This document shows positions 8,321-17,117 of a stretch of DNA of 64,000 nucleotides, piece by piece; position 1 is the stretch's first letter; each line of letters opens with the position of its first letter. The translations under genes and the position numbers were made by a program. Origin of the DNA: Bacteroidota bacterium (GTDB taxonomy: Bacteria > Bacteroidota > Bacteroidia > Sphingobacteriales > Sphingobacteriaceae); contig JAMFRP010000058.1 in NCBI GenBank assembly GCA_026224775.1, positions 60,459 through 124,458 of the forward strand, in the 5' to 3' direction. The notes under the pieces were generated by a model that was not told the origin of the DNA, did no database searches, and saw only the letters and a program-made list of their open reading frames with translations.

Positions 8321-9718
8321 TTAATGTTGGTTACCGGTACCATCATTTTGATAAGCACCTATATCTTTACCGGGACCCGTAATATTTGCCCCATAATTGC
8401 CTGTTGTTGTAACAGTATTATAAGACACTGCCGTAGTACTTGCTTTACCTATTGCCGGTGAAGTGGCCTGGGGTCTAAAGCTAGAGGTACCAACCATCAC
8501 AATTGCTGGTGTTTGGTTATTTGCTGTAACCGGTGCCGGGTATTGGGTATAGTTATATGCATTCACATCAAAGCTGTAAAATAAAGGATTGTTTTGTTGC
8601 GCCGTAGCAGAATAAATGTCCGCAGTCTGAACCGTTCCGATACCATCAAGAGCATAAAATTCCTTAACTATGGCTGCATTATACCCATAAAATAACTGAT
8701 TGTTATAATGCACATTAGCAACATCGGCACTGCTTAATACCCGTAAACCTATGGCGCAATTTATAATCATATTGTTATATGCATTGCCTTTAGCTGATTT
8801 TTCAAAATCAATTGAACCACCATGGCCGCTTGTAGAGTTTTGCCTATAGCCGCAATTTACCAATGTATTATTATAACAATTGATATTACATTGCGTACCG
8901 GTACTCCCCGCATCTGATATTTTAAAGGCATTGGTTGCCGCACCGATAACCATATTGTAACCGACATCACCTACTGAACCGCTTTTAATATTACAAGCCT
9001 CTCCGGCTGCAACACCACATAGCTCATAAGTATTACGCATAATATCAACATGGCCACCCGCTATGCGCATGGCGTCATCACGGCTGCCAAATACCCACGA
9101 ATCTTCCAGAATAAAGTTTTTAGTAATGTTACCAAAATAAATCGTCCAGCGAGGCGAACCTACCGGTGTATATACCGTAGCGTCATCAGCAGGCCCTGAA
9201 GGGCCACCAGCAAACTCAAGATGTGTCCATTTAATAATCACATCACCGCCAGCCGGATTAGGATCTTCCGCGGTTACTGCACCCGGTGTACAAAATATCC
9301 CCCCCCACCATCCCTGGAAAACATTGGTATAGTTTTGTGCGGTTGCCTGTGTATGTAATTGCGCCGCACTGCTTACAGTAATGTAATTGGGGTTAGCCTG
9401 TGTACCCAAGCTAATAAAAGTGCCGTGCACAAAAATCTCCGGGGCTGTTTGATAAGTTAAACCATCGCCAAGTGCAATTAACTTAGTACCTGCTTGCATT
9501 AATAATGTATCGCCACCGTTAACAGTAATATTATTGGCAAAATAGTAGGTCTTTCCACTTAATAAAGTTCCTTTTACATTACCGCTAAGGGTGTCTGAAG
9601 TAATAATGCTACCCACTTGTACAACCGGTTGAGAGATCCTTATATTTCCGGTCTTATGACAAGCGCTGAATAGCATGATACTAACAGCCATGGTTAATAT
9701 GATCGTTAATCTTTTCAT
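8321..9718 (-). CDS. Surface lipoprotein with predicted right-handed beta-helix
   Basis: A lipoprotein signal peptide with lipobox 'LFSAC' (Cys20) when started at the ATG at 9718; an in-frame TTG two codons upstream is less likely. The remaining ~445 residues are rich in Asn, Gly, Thr and Val with repeated short strands ('GGDTLLMQAGTKLIALGDG', 'NMVIGAATNAFKISDAG', 'NMIINCAIGLRVLSSADV'), the pattern of a parallel beta-helix as in pectate-lyase-like folds. I see no lyase catalytic motif. It is 10 bp downstream of the TonB receptor gene and 79 bp upstream of the phosphatase ATG. It may be the surface ligand-binding partner of that receptor, a SusD-like role filled by a different fold (inference). 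Confidence 0.7.
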   Translation of the reverse strand: MKRLTIILTMAVSIMLFSACHKTGNIRISQPVVQVGSIITSDTLSGNVKGTLLSGKTYYFANNITVNGGDTLLMQAGTKLIALGDGLTYQTAPEIFVHGTFISLGTQANPNYITVSSAAQLHTQATAQNYTNVFQGWWGGIFCTPGAVTAEDPNPAGGDVIIKWTHLEFAGGPSGPADDATVYTPVGSPRWTIYFGNITKNFILEDSWVFGSRDDAMRIAGGHVDIMRNTYELCGVAAGEACNIKSGSVGDVGYNMVIGAATNAFKISDAGSTGTQCNINCYNNTLVNCGYRQNSTSGHGGSIDFEKSAKGNAYNNMIINCAIGLRVLSSADVANVHYNNQLFYGYNAAIVKEFYALDGIGTVQTADIYSATAQQNNPLFYSFDVNAYNYTQYPAPVTANNQTPAIVMVGTSSFRPQATSPAIGKASTTAVSYNTVTTTGNYGANITGPGKDIGAYQNDGTGNQH

Positions 9719-9728
9719 TTTCAAATAA

Positions 9729-12518
9729 TTATAATTTATATCTTATACCCAAAATGTAATACTGATCATAAGTATCCTTGCGGATAAATATGTTTTTACC
9801 AACGGTTTGATCTTCAAACACATTAGCCTGCGGGGTATATGGTCGGTGTATTTCTAATTGTAAAGGCGTGTTCGTAAGGTTAGTGGCCTTGGCGTAGATA
9901 TAAAATTTCTTGAATATCTTTTTCTCTGCGGATACGTCCAACGTTACAAATCCCTTCTGCCATATGTCGTTATCAAGGTATGGCGATACCGCGTAAATGC
10001 GTGCGCCGGTATATACTGCGGAAACCTGCGCATCAAAACCGCTTTTAGGTTCGCGATACAGGAACGACAGGTTTCCTATATTCTTTGATTGATCCTGTAG
10101 CGGACGTGTTTGCGTTACATTACGATGTGTTAAATTGCCATTAGCATCACGATAATCCAGCAATTTAGTGGTGGTGATTTCTGAATTTGTATAAGTATAA
10201 TTCAACCTCAAGCCAAAGTTTCTGACGTATTTTGTCGCATCTAACTCAAAGCCATAGTTGTTAGCGTTACCAAAGTTTTCAGGCTCTAAAACATAATCAA
10301 CCGCATGTGCCGGAAGCACTACTGCATACTCTATAGGGTTTTGGATACTTTTATAAAATACACCTGCCAATAATTGATCTAGCGCTTGCGGGAAAAACTC
10401 ATATCTCAGGTCCAGGTTATTTGAAGTGATGCGTTTAAGATAAGGGTTACCCACCTCTGTATAATCCGCATCAGGATCACCTTCTGTGTGAGGGATCAAC
10501 TCATAAAAATTGGGCCTGCTGATAGCTGAGTAATAAGAGAAACGCACATCTTGTTTGCTATCAAGCGTATACTTTAAATTAAGGCTGGGCAAAACATCAA
10601 AATAGCTTATTGAGCCATTAGCGCCGATTACACTGTTTACAGGTGCACCGGTTGTCCATTGTTGGTTGGTATTTTCATATCTCACACCACCTATGGCCAA
10701 TAAATTACCTGCGGTAAATTTAAACATGCCATATGCCGCACCAATTTTTTCGGTAAAATCATAATTTAAGGCATCTGACGCGCTACCTGCTGTATTTTGC
10801 ACCGAGAAGGAATTATCATTAATGTTGCCGTCATATACTTGATTAGTTGCTCCTGCTTCATTAATATTATAATCATCATAAGTGCTGTGCCTGGTTTTAT
10901 CACGATACATTCCGCCAGTGCTAAAATCCACTACAGTGCCAAATATGGTTGGTGAATAAGTAAGATTCAAATAACCACTTTTATCCGCGTCGGAGTTTTC
11001 CTCAAATACACGCGACTGGGCATACGGGTTTGTACTTAAGCGTTGAGGCGATTGTACAATAGCCCCTGTTGTAGGATCCAAATTAGCGCCTGTGGTGATA
11101 TAGAGGTCGGCACGATCGGGTTCATTTGCTGTAGCTTTTGAGTATACAGCCGACCAATCCATTTTCCATTTGTCACTTAATTTATGATCGCCATGCAGAT
11201 CAAAATTATATATCTGCTGTACGGTACGGTCACTTCTATAATCCTGATCAACGCTACCAACACCTGGCTGCGTGTGGCTTGTTAATAAACTGGTATCCGA
11301 AGTAAAACGATACTCATTTTTAGTGAGGTTGATATAATCAGCATCCAGACTTATGGTGTTATTAGTATCGAACCTATAATCAAACTTAGTAATTGCCGCC
11401 GTACGCTGTTGTTGAATGTCATAGGTGCGGCTTTGCTGGCTTGTTAACTCTGGCTGGCTGGTTTCTTCGTTTGTGGTGGAATTAAAAAACGTTCCGTTAG
11501 TTTGGCGGAAGGTATTTTGATAGCTTAGAGTAAGTATAGCACCAAACTTTTTATCCGGGGTACGGCCACCAACCGTTAAGCCTAATATACTGCCCAATGG
11601 CGTTTTATCCTGGCTGTAATGAAATGGATTGTTTGGAAAATCGGCCATGGTTGCGGCCGTATTACCTGATACACGAGGCGAGGTTGTTAAACTCGCGCTA
11701 TGATCAAACTGGGTAAAGCCCTTGCCATTAAAAAAATTACCGGCATAACCTGTACCTACGTTGGCCAAAACAGTAAAATCATCCGGAGCTGATTTTAACA
11801 CCATATTAATAGCGCCTGCAATAGCATCACCCTCCATGTTTGGAGTTAATGATTTTGAAACCTCCAGTCGGTCCACAATATCTGCCGGGAATATATCCAG
11901 CGGAACGTATCGGTTTTTATTATCAGGACTTGGAATTTTTATACCATTTACCAGTGTATACTCATATCGCTGATCCATACCACGAATAATAGCATATTGT
12001 GCTTCTCCGTTGTTACTCCGCTCAACCGAAACACCTGATATTCTCTGGGTAACATTGGCTATGGTAATATCGGGTGACGCTTCAATAGTTCTGGCAGAAA
12101 CCGCATTCAGCACCACATCAGAACGGCGTTCCGCATTTATAGCCGACTTGTCGGAACCTTTGTTAGCATGGCCATTTACAGCAACTTCCGTAAGTTCACC
12201 ACTTTTGCTGGCTAATGAAAGATCTACTATAACTATGGCACCAGTAACGTCAATATTTTTGCTTTCGCTATTGTAAGAGACATACTTGGCTTCGATCTCG
12301 TATTTACCGGCATCAACGTTTTTGAATATATAAGAGCCATCTAATCCGGCACTGGTATAAACTTTATTGCCGTTGATTTCATTTTTCAATGCAATGGTTG
12401 CTCCTATTAGCGGTTGGCCGCCTTTATCAGTAATGGTTCCTCTTACAATGCTGCCCGCATTTGCAAAACTAAGTATTGAGCAGAAAAGTAAAATTAAAAG
12501 AGGTAAGGGTTTAATCAT
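9729..12518 (-). CDS. TonB-dependent receptor (TIGR01782-like)
   Basis: A complete 929-aa outer-membrane receptor. A signal peptide (1-21, ending 'SFANA') is followed by a carboxypeptidase-regulatory-like domain (about 24-115), a TonB plug (about 125-240, with 'AQYAIIRGMDQRYEYTLVNG' and 'LEVSKSLTPNMEGDAIAGAI') and a long beta-barrel ending in aromatic 'YYILGIRYKL'. The plug wording matches the group first named from Xanthomonas/Caulobacter receptors. It lacks an STN domain, so it does not signal to a FecR protein. It heads a three-gene operon with the beta-helix lipoprotein and the MINPP-like phosphatase, which suggests a phosphorylated organic ligand such as inositol phosphate (inference). 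Confidence 0.92.
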   Translation of the reverse strand: MIKPLPLLILLFCSILSFANAGSIVRGTITDKGGQPLIGATIALKNEINGNKVYTSAGLDGSYIFKNVDAGKYEIEAKYVSYNSESKNIDVTGAIVIVDLSLASKSGELTEVAVNGHANKGSDKSAINAERRSDVVLNAVSARTIEASPDITIANVTQRISGVSVERSNNGEAQYAIIRGMDQRYEYTLVNGIKIPSPDNKNRYVPLDIFPADIVDRLEVSKSLTPNMEGDAIAGAINMVLKSAPDDFTVLANVGTGYAGNFFNGKGFTQFDHSASLTTSPRVSGNTAATMADFPNNPFHYSQDKTPLGSILGLTVGGRTPDKKFGAILTLSYQNTFRQTNGTFFNSTTNEETSQPELTSQQSRTYDIQQQRTAAITKFDYRFDTNNTISLDADYINLTKNEYRFTSDTSLLTSHTQPGVGSVDQDYRSDRTVQQIYNFDLHGDHKLSDKWKMDWSAVYSKATANEPDRADLYITTGANLDPTTGAIVQSPQRLSTNPYAQSRVFEENSDADKSGYLNLTYSPTIFGTVVDFSTGGMYRDKTRHSTYDDYNINEAGATNQVYDGNINDNSFSVQNTAGSASDALNYDFTEKIGAAYGMFKFTAGNLLAIGGVRYENTNQQWTTGAPVNSVIGANGSISYFDVLPSLNLKYTLDSKQDVRFSYYSAISRPNFYELIPHTEGDPDADYTEVGNPYLKRITSNNLDLRYEFFPQALDQLLAGVFYKSIQNPIEYAVVLPAHAVDYVLEPENFGNANNYGFELDATKYVRNFGLRLNYTYTNSEITTTKLLDYRDANGNLTHRNVTQTRPLQDQSKNIGNLSFLYREPKSGFDAQVSAVYTGARIYAVSPYLDNDIWQKGFVTLDVSAEKKIFKKFYIYAKATNLTNTPLQLEIHRPYTPQANVFEDQTVGKNIFIRKDTYDQYYILGIRYKL

Positions 12519-12951
12519 TTGTACTTTCTTTAATTAGAGCGCAAATAAACCCAAGTAAGATTAAGGCAATATTAAGCTATCGTTATAAAGCGAACGTTGA
12601 ACAGCCTATAAAAACTAATGTATCAGATATAAATTAATTGATAAGCACATGTTATTTAAAATAAAACGAACATTATTTGTTATTTTTAAATAAATGCCTT
12701 ACTTTTATTTCAAATACCTAACCTAACTCACAAAGCCATGAAACACAACAACTTATTTCTTTCTGATTAAACTTTTTTCATTATTAGATTTATGTTTTAA
12801 TGCGATAGATTGCCGGTAATGGGTAATTTCTGTCCTGCTTTATCGTGAAACAAAATCAAACGTTCAACAACCGAACGAGATAGTGGAATTAGCGTATCTA
12901 TTGCGCCAATACCGTTATTATACTTATAAAAACCTAAACACCAAATCACGT
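12519..12951. other. Divergent promoter region and long leader of the redox cluster
   Basis: This 433-bp gap separates the TonB receptor (-) from the redox cluster (+). It is AT-rich and holds a plausible plus-strand promoter (12676-12717). About 20 bp after that promoter comes a 10-codon open frame, ATG 12738 to TAA 12770 (MKHNNLFLSD). A further 180 bp then precedes the first real gene. The frame that starts with GTG at 12883 only extends the first cluster gene by 23 unlikely residues. I see no clear riboswitch or strong hairpin. Confidence 0.45.
12676..12717 (+). promoter_or_regulatory. Putative Bacteroidota-type promoter of the redox cluster
   Basis: TTTG at 12676-12679 and TACTTTTA at 12710-12717 are separated by 30 bp measured from element end to element start. 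The second element matches TAnnTTTG in seven of eight positions. The TTTG lies further upstream than the usual 17-23 bp, so only the -7 element is well supported. Transcription would start near 12725, about 230 bp before the first cluster ATG. Confidence 0.25.
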
Positions 12952-13377
12952 ATGGAATCAAATAAAAAATCAGCCGATATCTTTCTGGATATTTCAGTTT
13001 TTCTAACGGGCTTTAACAAAATGGAATTGTTAGGCACCGGTATGCTGGAGACTTATTTTAATGTAGTCATGAACATGAATAATGTCGCTTCAGTGGAATC
13101 ATTTTTGGCAGAATCAGAAAAGATCCTGATAAAAAACCAGGGAAATGAGGAAAAGATCAATAATGAAATACTCCATAAGCTTATGCCCGATTCTTTGTAT
13201 AACGGCCTGGCTAAAAACATCATTACCATGTGGTATATGGGCAACTGGATGAATACAGTAATCAGCCCTCAATCTTATGTTCAGGGCTTGATATGGGGTG
13301 TTGCCGAAACGCATCCTCCGGGTGCTAAACAACCCGGTTATGCATCCTGGAGTACGGCCCCAAAAACTGTTCAATAA
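12952..13377 (+). CDS. FAD-SLDH-like small subunit of a sugar/alcohol dehydrogenase
   Basis: A 141-aa protein resembling the membrane-bound FAD-containing sorbitol dehydrogenase small subunit family (PF12318): 'DIFLDISVFLTGFNKMELLG' near the start and the characteristic tail 'ETHPPGAKQPGYASW'. I choose the ATG at 12952; the GTG at 12883 would add residues that fit no family. Known relatives chaperone or stabilise a GMC-type catalytic subunit and usually carry a Tat signal. None is visible here, so the complex may stay in the cytoplasm. The GMC oxidoreductase follows 22 bp later, as expected for a two-subunit enzyme. The cytochrome c subunit of the classical complexes is absent. Confidence 0.78.
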   Translation: MESNKKSADIFLDISVFLTGFNKMELLGTGMLETYFNVVMNMNNVASVESFLAESEKILIKNQGNEEKINNEILHKLMPDSLYNGLAKNIITMWYMGNWMNTVISPQSYVQGLIWGVAETHPPGAKQPGYASWSTAPKTVQ

Positions 13378-13399
13378 CTAATCCGATAAATATTTTTTT

Positions 13400-15373
13400 A
13401 TGATTAACAATAAGACTTACGACGTAGTAATTGTCGGATCAGGAATATCCGGCGCGGTTATGGCTAAGACACTTACACAGGCTGGAAAAACTGTGTTATT
13501 ACTGGAAGCTGGCTTAACAGCAGGAATCAGCCTGGACAGGAACGGTGATTACCAGAATTATGTGGATTACCTAAATACTTTCTATATAGCCAGCGCGAAA
13601 GTGCCCAATTCGCCTTATCCGAATATAAAAGACGCGCCTTCGATCGATGTTCTTGACATGCAGCCGATTTCTGGGCCCAACAGCCCAAGCACTAGCGGTT
13701 ACCTGGTGCAGGCAGGCCCCCTACCCTTTGCAAGCGATTGCCTGCGTGGGCCGGGAGGTACAACTTTACACTGGCTGGGCTCCACACCACGAATGCTGCC
13801 CAATGATTTTAAGATGAAGACACTTTACGGGCAGGGCGTCGATTGGCCTATCAGCTATGAGGACCTGATGCCCTACTATGAAATGGCCGAACTGGAAATC
13901 GGTGTATCGGGGAATGTGAATGACATTCACTGGCCGGAAGCATCAAATAAGCAAGAGCAGGTTGAGTTAACAAATAAATTTTATGGAAAGGACTATGTCT
14001 TCCCCATGGAAGAAATCCCTACCAGCTACATCGATGGTGTATTTACAAAACTGGTAGCGGAAGTAAATACCAAAAACCCGGTTAAAGTTAGTGGTAAAGA
14101 CACTAAAATTAAGTTCTCGACTACACCGCAGGGAAGAAACTCTGTTCCTAATAAGCAGTATCCTTACCGCGACATTACCTGGGATTCCAAGACAAAGAAA
14201 TTAGTCTTGCAAAAGGATAAGTATTGGTGTCCGGAAACGAAGGAAGTAGTGGATAGCCCTTTGGACGAAAAATATGAATATTTGCCGGTAGGCGCTACCT
14301 GGGATCCAAACACAGGGCAGCGTTGCGAAGGCAATGCAAGCTGTGTTCCGATATGCCCTGTTCAGGCTAAGTATAATGCGCTAAAAACGCTTTATAAATC
14401 AGACAGACACAAGATAACCATCAAAACACAATCGGTAGCTTCAAGGATTTTATACGACGAAAAAACCGGACAGGTGACCGGAGTTGAATATAAAACATAT
14501 CATACCGCGGATTCAATTACCTACGATACCAATATCGCAAAAGGAAAAATATATGTTCTGGCAGCCAGCGCCATTGAAAATGCAAAGATATTACTGGCAT
14601 CAAATGCCGCTAATTCCAGCGATCAGGTTGGACGTAATTTAATGGATCACTTGTGCCTGCTTACCTGGGGTTTACTACCAGAAAAAGGTTTTCCTTTCCG
14701 CGGTCCGGGATCAACAACAAATATGTCTTCATTTAGAGATGGGGACTTCCGGAAAGAACACGCGGCCTGGATATGTCCAATCGACAATTGGGGATGGGGC
14801 TGGCCGGTATTTTCTCCGGGATCTGACCTTAGTAATGCATTGGCCAAGAATATGTTTGGAAAGGAACTACGTGATCAGCTTGCAGACACCCTACCTAAGC
14901 AGTTGTTGCTCCATTACGAATGTGAACAGCTACCTGAACCTGATAACCGGGTAACGATTGACCCCGCTTACCGCGATCAAATCGGCAATTATCGGCCGGT
15001 AATACACTATGATGCTTCTGATTATATGAAGAAGGCATTCGAAACAGCCAAAAACATCAACAATCAATTATTCAAAGCCACCGGAACCCAGGATTTCACA
15101 TTTTACAGTCCAACGCTCACCGCCGATTATGTGGGATATCAGGAGCAGGGATATAACTTTTGGGGAGCAGGACATATTGTTGGTACCCATCGCATGGGCG
15201 CATCAAAAAAAGATTCTGTAGTCAACAAGGATTCCAGAACATGGGATCATGACAATCTCTACCTGGTTGGCTGTGGTAACATGCCAACACTGGGAACATC
15301 CAACCCCACACTTACCATGACAGCGCTGACCTTTAAAGCAGCGGAAGCAATTCTTAAACAATTAGAAAAATAA
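13400..15373 (+). CDS. GMC-family FAD oxidoreductase (gluconate 2-dehydrogenase / pyranose oxidase-like)
   Basis: A 657-aa flavoprotein. The Rossmann motif 'VVIVGSGISGAVMAKTL' starts at residue 9, with no signal peptide before it. 'GGTTLHWLGSTPR' places His124 where pyranose 2-oxidase and related enzymes attach FAD covalently. 'CEGNASCVPICPVQAK' is the cysteine cluster seen in gluconate/fructose dehydrogenase large subunits. The C-terminal active site shows His592 in 'GHIVGTHRMG' and Asn635 in 'GTSNPTLTM', matching the GMC His/Asn pair. It should oxidise a hydroxyl group of a sugar, sugar acid or polyol to a carbonyl. It forms a pair with the upstream small subunit and ends 3 bp before the ferritin-like gene. 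The electron acceptor and substrate are unknown. Confidence 0.9.
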   Translation: MINNKTYDVVIVGSGISGAVMAKTLTQAGKTVLLLEAGLTAGISLDRNGDYQNYVDYLNTFYIASAKVPNSPYPNIKDAPSIDVLDMQPISGPNSPSTSGYLVQAGPLPFASDCLRGPGGTTLHWLGSTPRMLPNDFKMKTLYGQGVDWPISYEDLMPYYEMAELEIGVSGNVNDIHWPEASNKQEQVELTNKFYGKDYVFPMEEIPTSYIDGVFTKLVAEVNTKNPVKVSGKDTKIKFSTTPQGRNSVPNKQYPYRDITWDSKTKKLVLQKDKYWCPETKEVVDSPLDEKYEYLPVGATWDPNTGQRCEGNASCVPICPVQAKYNALKTLYKSDRHKITIKTQSVASRILYDEKTGQVTGVEYKTYHTADSITYDTNIAKGKIYVLAASAIENAKILLASNAANSSDQVGRNLMDHLCLLTWGLLPEKGFPFRGPGSTTNMSSFRDGDFRKEHAAWICPIDNWGWGWPVFSPGSDLSNALAKNMFGKELRDQLADTLPKQLLLHYECEQLPEPDNRVTIDPAYRDQIGNYRPVIHYDASDYMKKAFETAKNINNQLFKATGTQDFTFYSPTLTADYVGYQEQGYNFWGAGHIVGTHRMGASKKDSVVNKDSRTWDHDNLYLVGCGNMPTLGTSNPTLTMTALTFKAAEAILKQLEK

Positions 15374-15376
15374 CTC

Positions 15377-16606
15377 ATGAATACACCGTTTAAGCAACCC
15401 AATGATCCCCAACGTCAAAAATTGATCCCGGAAGCAGCTGAGATCGCTTTAAATGCAGAAATGGCATCAGGGCCAAAAAATGATCTCAAAAATCTGCTGG
15501 GTTCATCGAAAAAATCGTTTGATAAGAAACTAGATGAATTAAAGAGCCAGCTGCAAACCGCGCTGGAATTGGAGCATTCAACTATTCCACCTTATTTGTG
15601 TGCCCTCTATTCTATAAAACCGGGAACAAATTTAATAGCATCTGAAATCATTAAGAGCGTAGTATTGGAAGAAATGCTCCACATGGTAATGGTTGCAAAC
15701 TTATTGAATGCAATTGACGGAAAGCCTATGATAGGCGAGAAAGAAACAGGTACAAACAACAAATTTATTCCGGATTATCCTACAAACTTACCCGGAAATG
15801 TTGATCCAAGCCTGGAGATAGACCTTACTTATTTTTCTAAAAAATCTATTAAAACATTTTGGAAGATAGAGCATCCGGAAGGTGGCTACGCTATTCCTTC
15901 TCAATATGGAAAAGACGCGAAAACATATAAATCTATCGGCGAATTTTACGAAGCGCTCACGAAAAACATAGTTGATCTGGAAGAAATTGCCAAGGCGGAA
16001 GGCAAGACCATTTTCACCGGTAAACCTGAAAACCAGGTACCGTCAGAACATTATTATGGTGCTGGTGGTAAAATAATTACAGTTTATTGTTTGGAAGATG
16101 CAAGGCGGGTAATTGATGAAATTGTTGGCCAGGGCGAAGGAACACTGGGTTCCATATTTTCAGAACCCTATAAACCGGGTGATAAACGGTACCTGCTGTT
16201 CGGATCGACTGTCGAGGAATTTGCTCATTATTTCAGGTTCAAAGAAGTGTTCTACGGCCGATATTATGCCCCAACCGATTCTGCTCACCGTTTAAGCCCT
16301 AATAAAGGTTTGCCAACCGGAAAAAAATTTGAAGTAGACTGGGACGCTGTCTGTAAAATAAAACCCAATCCTAAAATGAAGGATTATAAAAAAGGTTCAC
16401 CATTATACGATAAGACTTACGAATTCAATAAAACCTATTCTACCTTACTGGATAACATAAATGAGGCATGTAATGGCAATGCGGCCGCGCTAAGACAGGG
16501 AATAACATTGATGTATGAACTAAGGTACAAAGCCGTCGAATTAATGAATATCCCTTTAGAAGATGGTTATATGGCAGGTCCTAGCTTTGAATATGTAAAA
16601 GCATAA
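15377..16606 (+). CDS. Ferritin-like protein of the VioB/RebD (iminophenyl-pyruvate dimer synthase) type
   Basis: A 409-aa cytoplasmic protein with a ferritin-like helical domain of the family PF12902. The metal-ligand-like residues are visible: 'ALELEHSTIPPYL' (Glu66/His67), 'VLEEMLHMVMVANLL' (Glu99 and His102) and, later, 'TVEEFAHYFRFKEVF'. The same domain occurs in VioB and RebD, which couple two indole-pyruvate imine units in violacein and rebeccamycin biosynthesis. Here it stands alone, without the heme-containing catalase-like part or the indole-pathway partners, so the reaction is probably different. It follows the GMC gene by 3 bp. A role in an oxidative or condensing step on a small molecule is an inference. 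Confidence 0.78.
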   Translation: MNTPFKQPNDPQRQKLIPEAAEIALNAEMASGPKNDLKNLLGSSKKSFDKKLDELKSQLQTALELEHSTIPPYLCALYSIKPGTNLIASEIIKSVVLEEMLHMVMVANLLNAIDGKPMIGEKETGTNNKFIPDYPTNLPGNVDPSLEIDLTYFSKKSIKTFWKIEHPEGGYAIPSQYGKDAKTYKSIGEFYEALTKNIVDLEEIAKAEGKTIFTGKPENQVPSEHYYGAGGKIITVYCLEDARRVIDEIVGQGEGTLGSIFSEPYKPGDKRYLLFGSTVEEFAHYFRFKEVFYGRYYAPTDSAHRLSPNKGLPTGKKFEVDWDAVCKIKPNPKMKDYKKGSPLYDKTYEFNKTYSTLLDNINEACNGNAAALRQGITLMYELRYKAVELMNIPLEDGYMAGPSFEYVKA

Positions 16607-16701
16607 AGCCAGGCACATGTCGTATTTGCATTGAAAAAAACAGAACGCAGGCCTTTCTGTCTGCGAAAACTAATAACTATTTAACCTAAACCTAAACAAA
16701 T

Positions 16702-17064
16702 ATGTATCCCCTTATTGCAAAATGGACTATTCTTCCCGGTAATGAAAAAGAAGCAACAGCCGCGCTGAAAAAATTAGCGCTGGATGTACAAGAGCATGAG
16801 CCCGACACCTGGCTTTACATGGTACAAACACCTAACCTAAAAGAAAAAAGCTTGCCCAGCCCACCGGAAGGCGAAGTAGTTTTCTTTGAAATCTATAAAG
16901 ATCATGCTGCTTTCCTAACCCATATCAATGGGGCGGATTTTAAAAACTTTGTGAAAGATTCCGGTCACCTTTTTTTACAGGACTTTAATACCCCTTCACA
17001 GGTTTTTATGCTTACCGAAGTACTTAGCCACTTAGGAGGATTTGTACGTAATGAACTTAAATAA
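16702..17064 (+). CDS. Antibiotic biosynthesis monooxygenase (ABM) domain protein
   Basis: A 120-aa single-domain dimeric alpha+beta barrel protein. It opens 'MYPLIAKWTILPGNEKEATA' and continues with 'EPDTWLYMVQTP' and 'VVFFEIYKDHAAFLTHING', which is the strand-helix pattern of ABM enzymes such as quinol or anthrone monooxygenases. These often act without cofactor on electron-rich aromatic or quinol substrates, but many homologues have unknown roles. It is the fourth gene of the redox cluster, 95 bp after the ferritin-like gene. That gap contains only a weak 5-bp hairpin. Confidence 0.8.
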   Translation: MYPLIAKWTILPGNEKEATAALKKLALDVQEHEPDTWLYMVQTPNLKEKSLPSPPEGEVVFFEIYKDHAAFLTHINGADFKNFVKDSGHLFLQDFNTPSQVFMLTEVLSHLGGFVRNELK

Positions 17065-17117
17065 GGTAGCAGCAATCATTTCTTAATCACAATTAATAAA
17101 TAATAAAAACAATAACC

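Noticed and set aside
12883..12951. GTG-initiated extension of the FAD-SLDH-like gene
   Set aside because: The 23 added residues do not form a signal peptide and fit no family; the ATG at 12952 gives a normal start.
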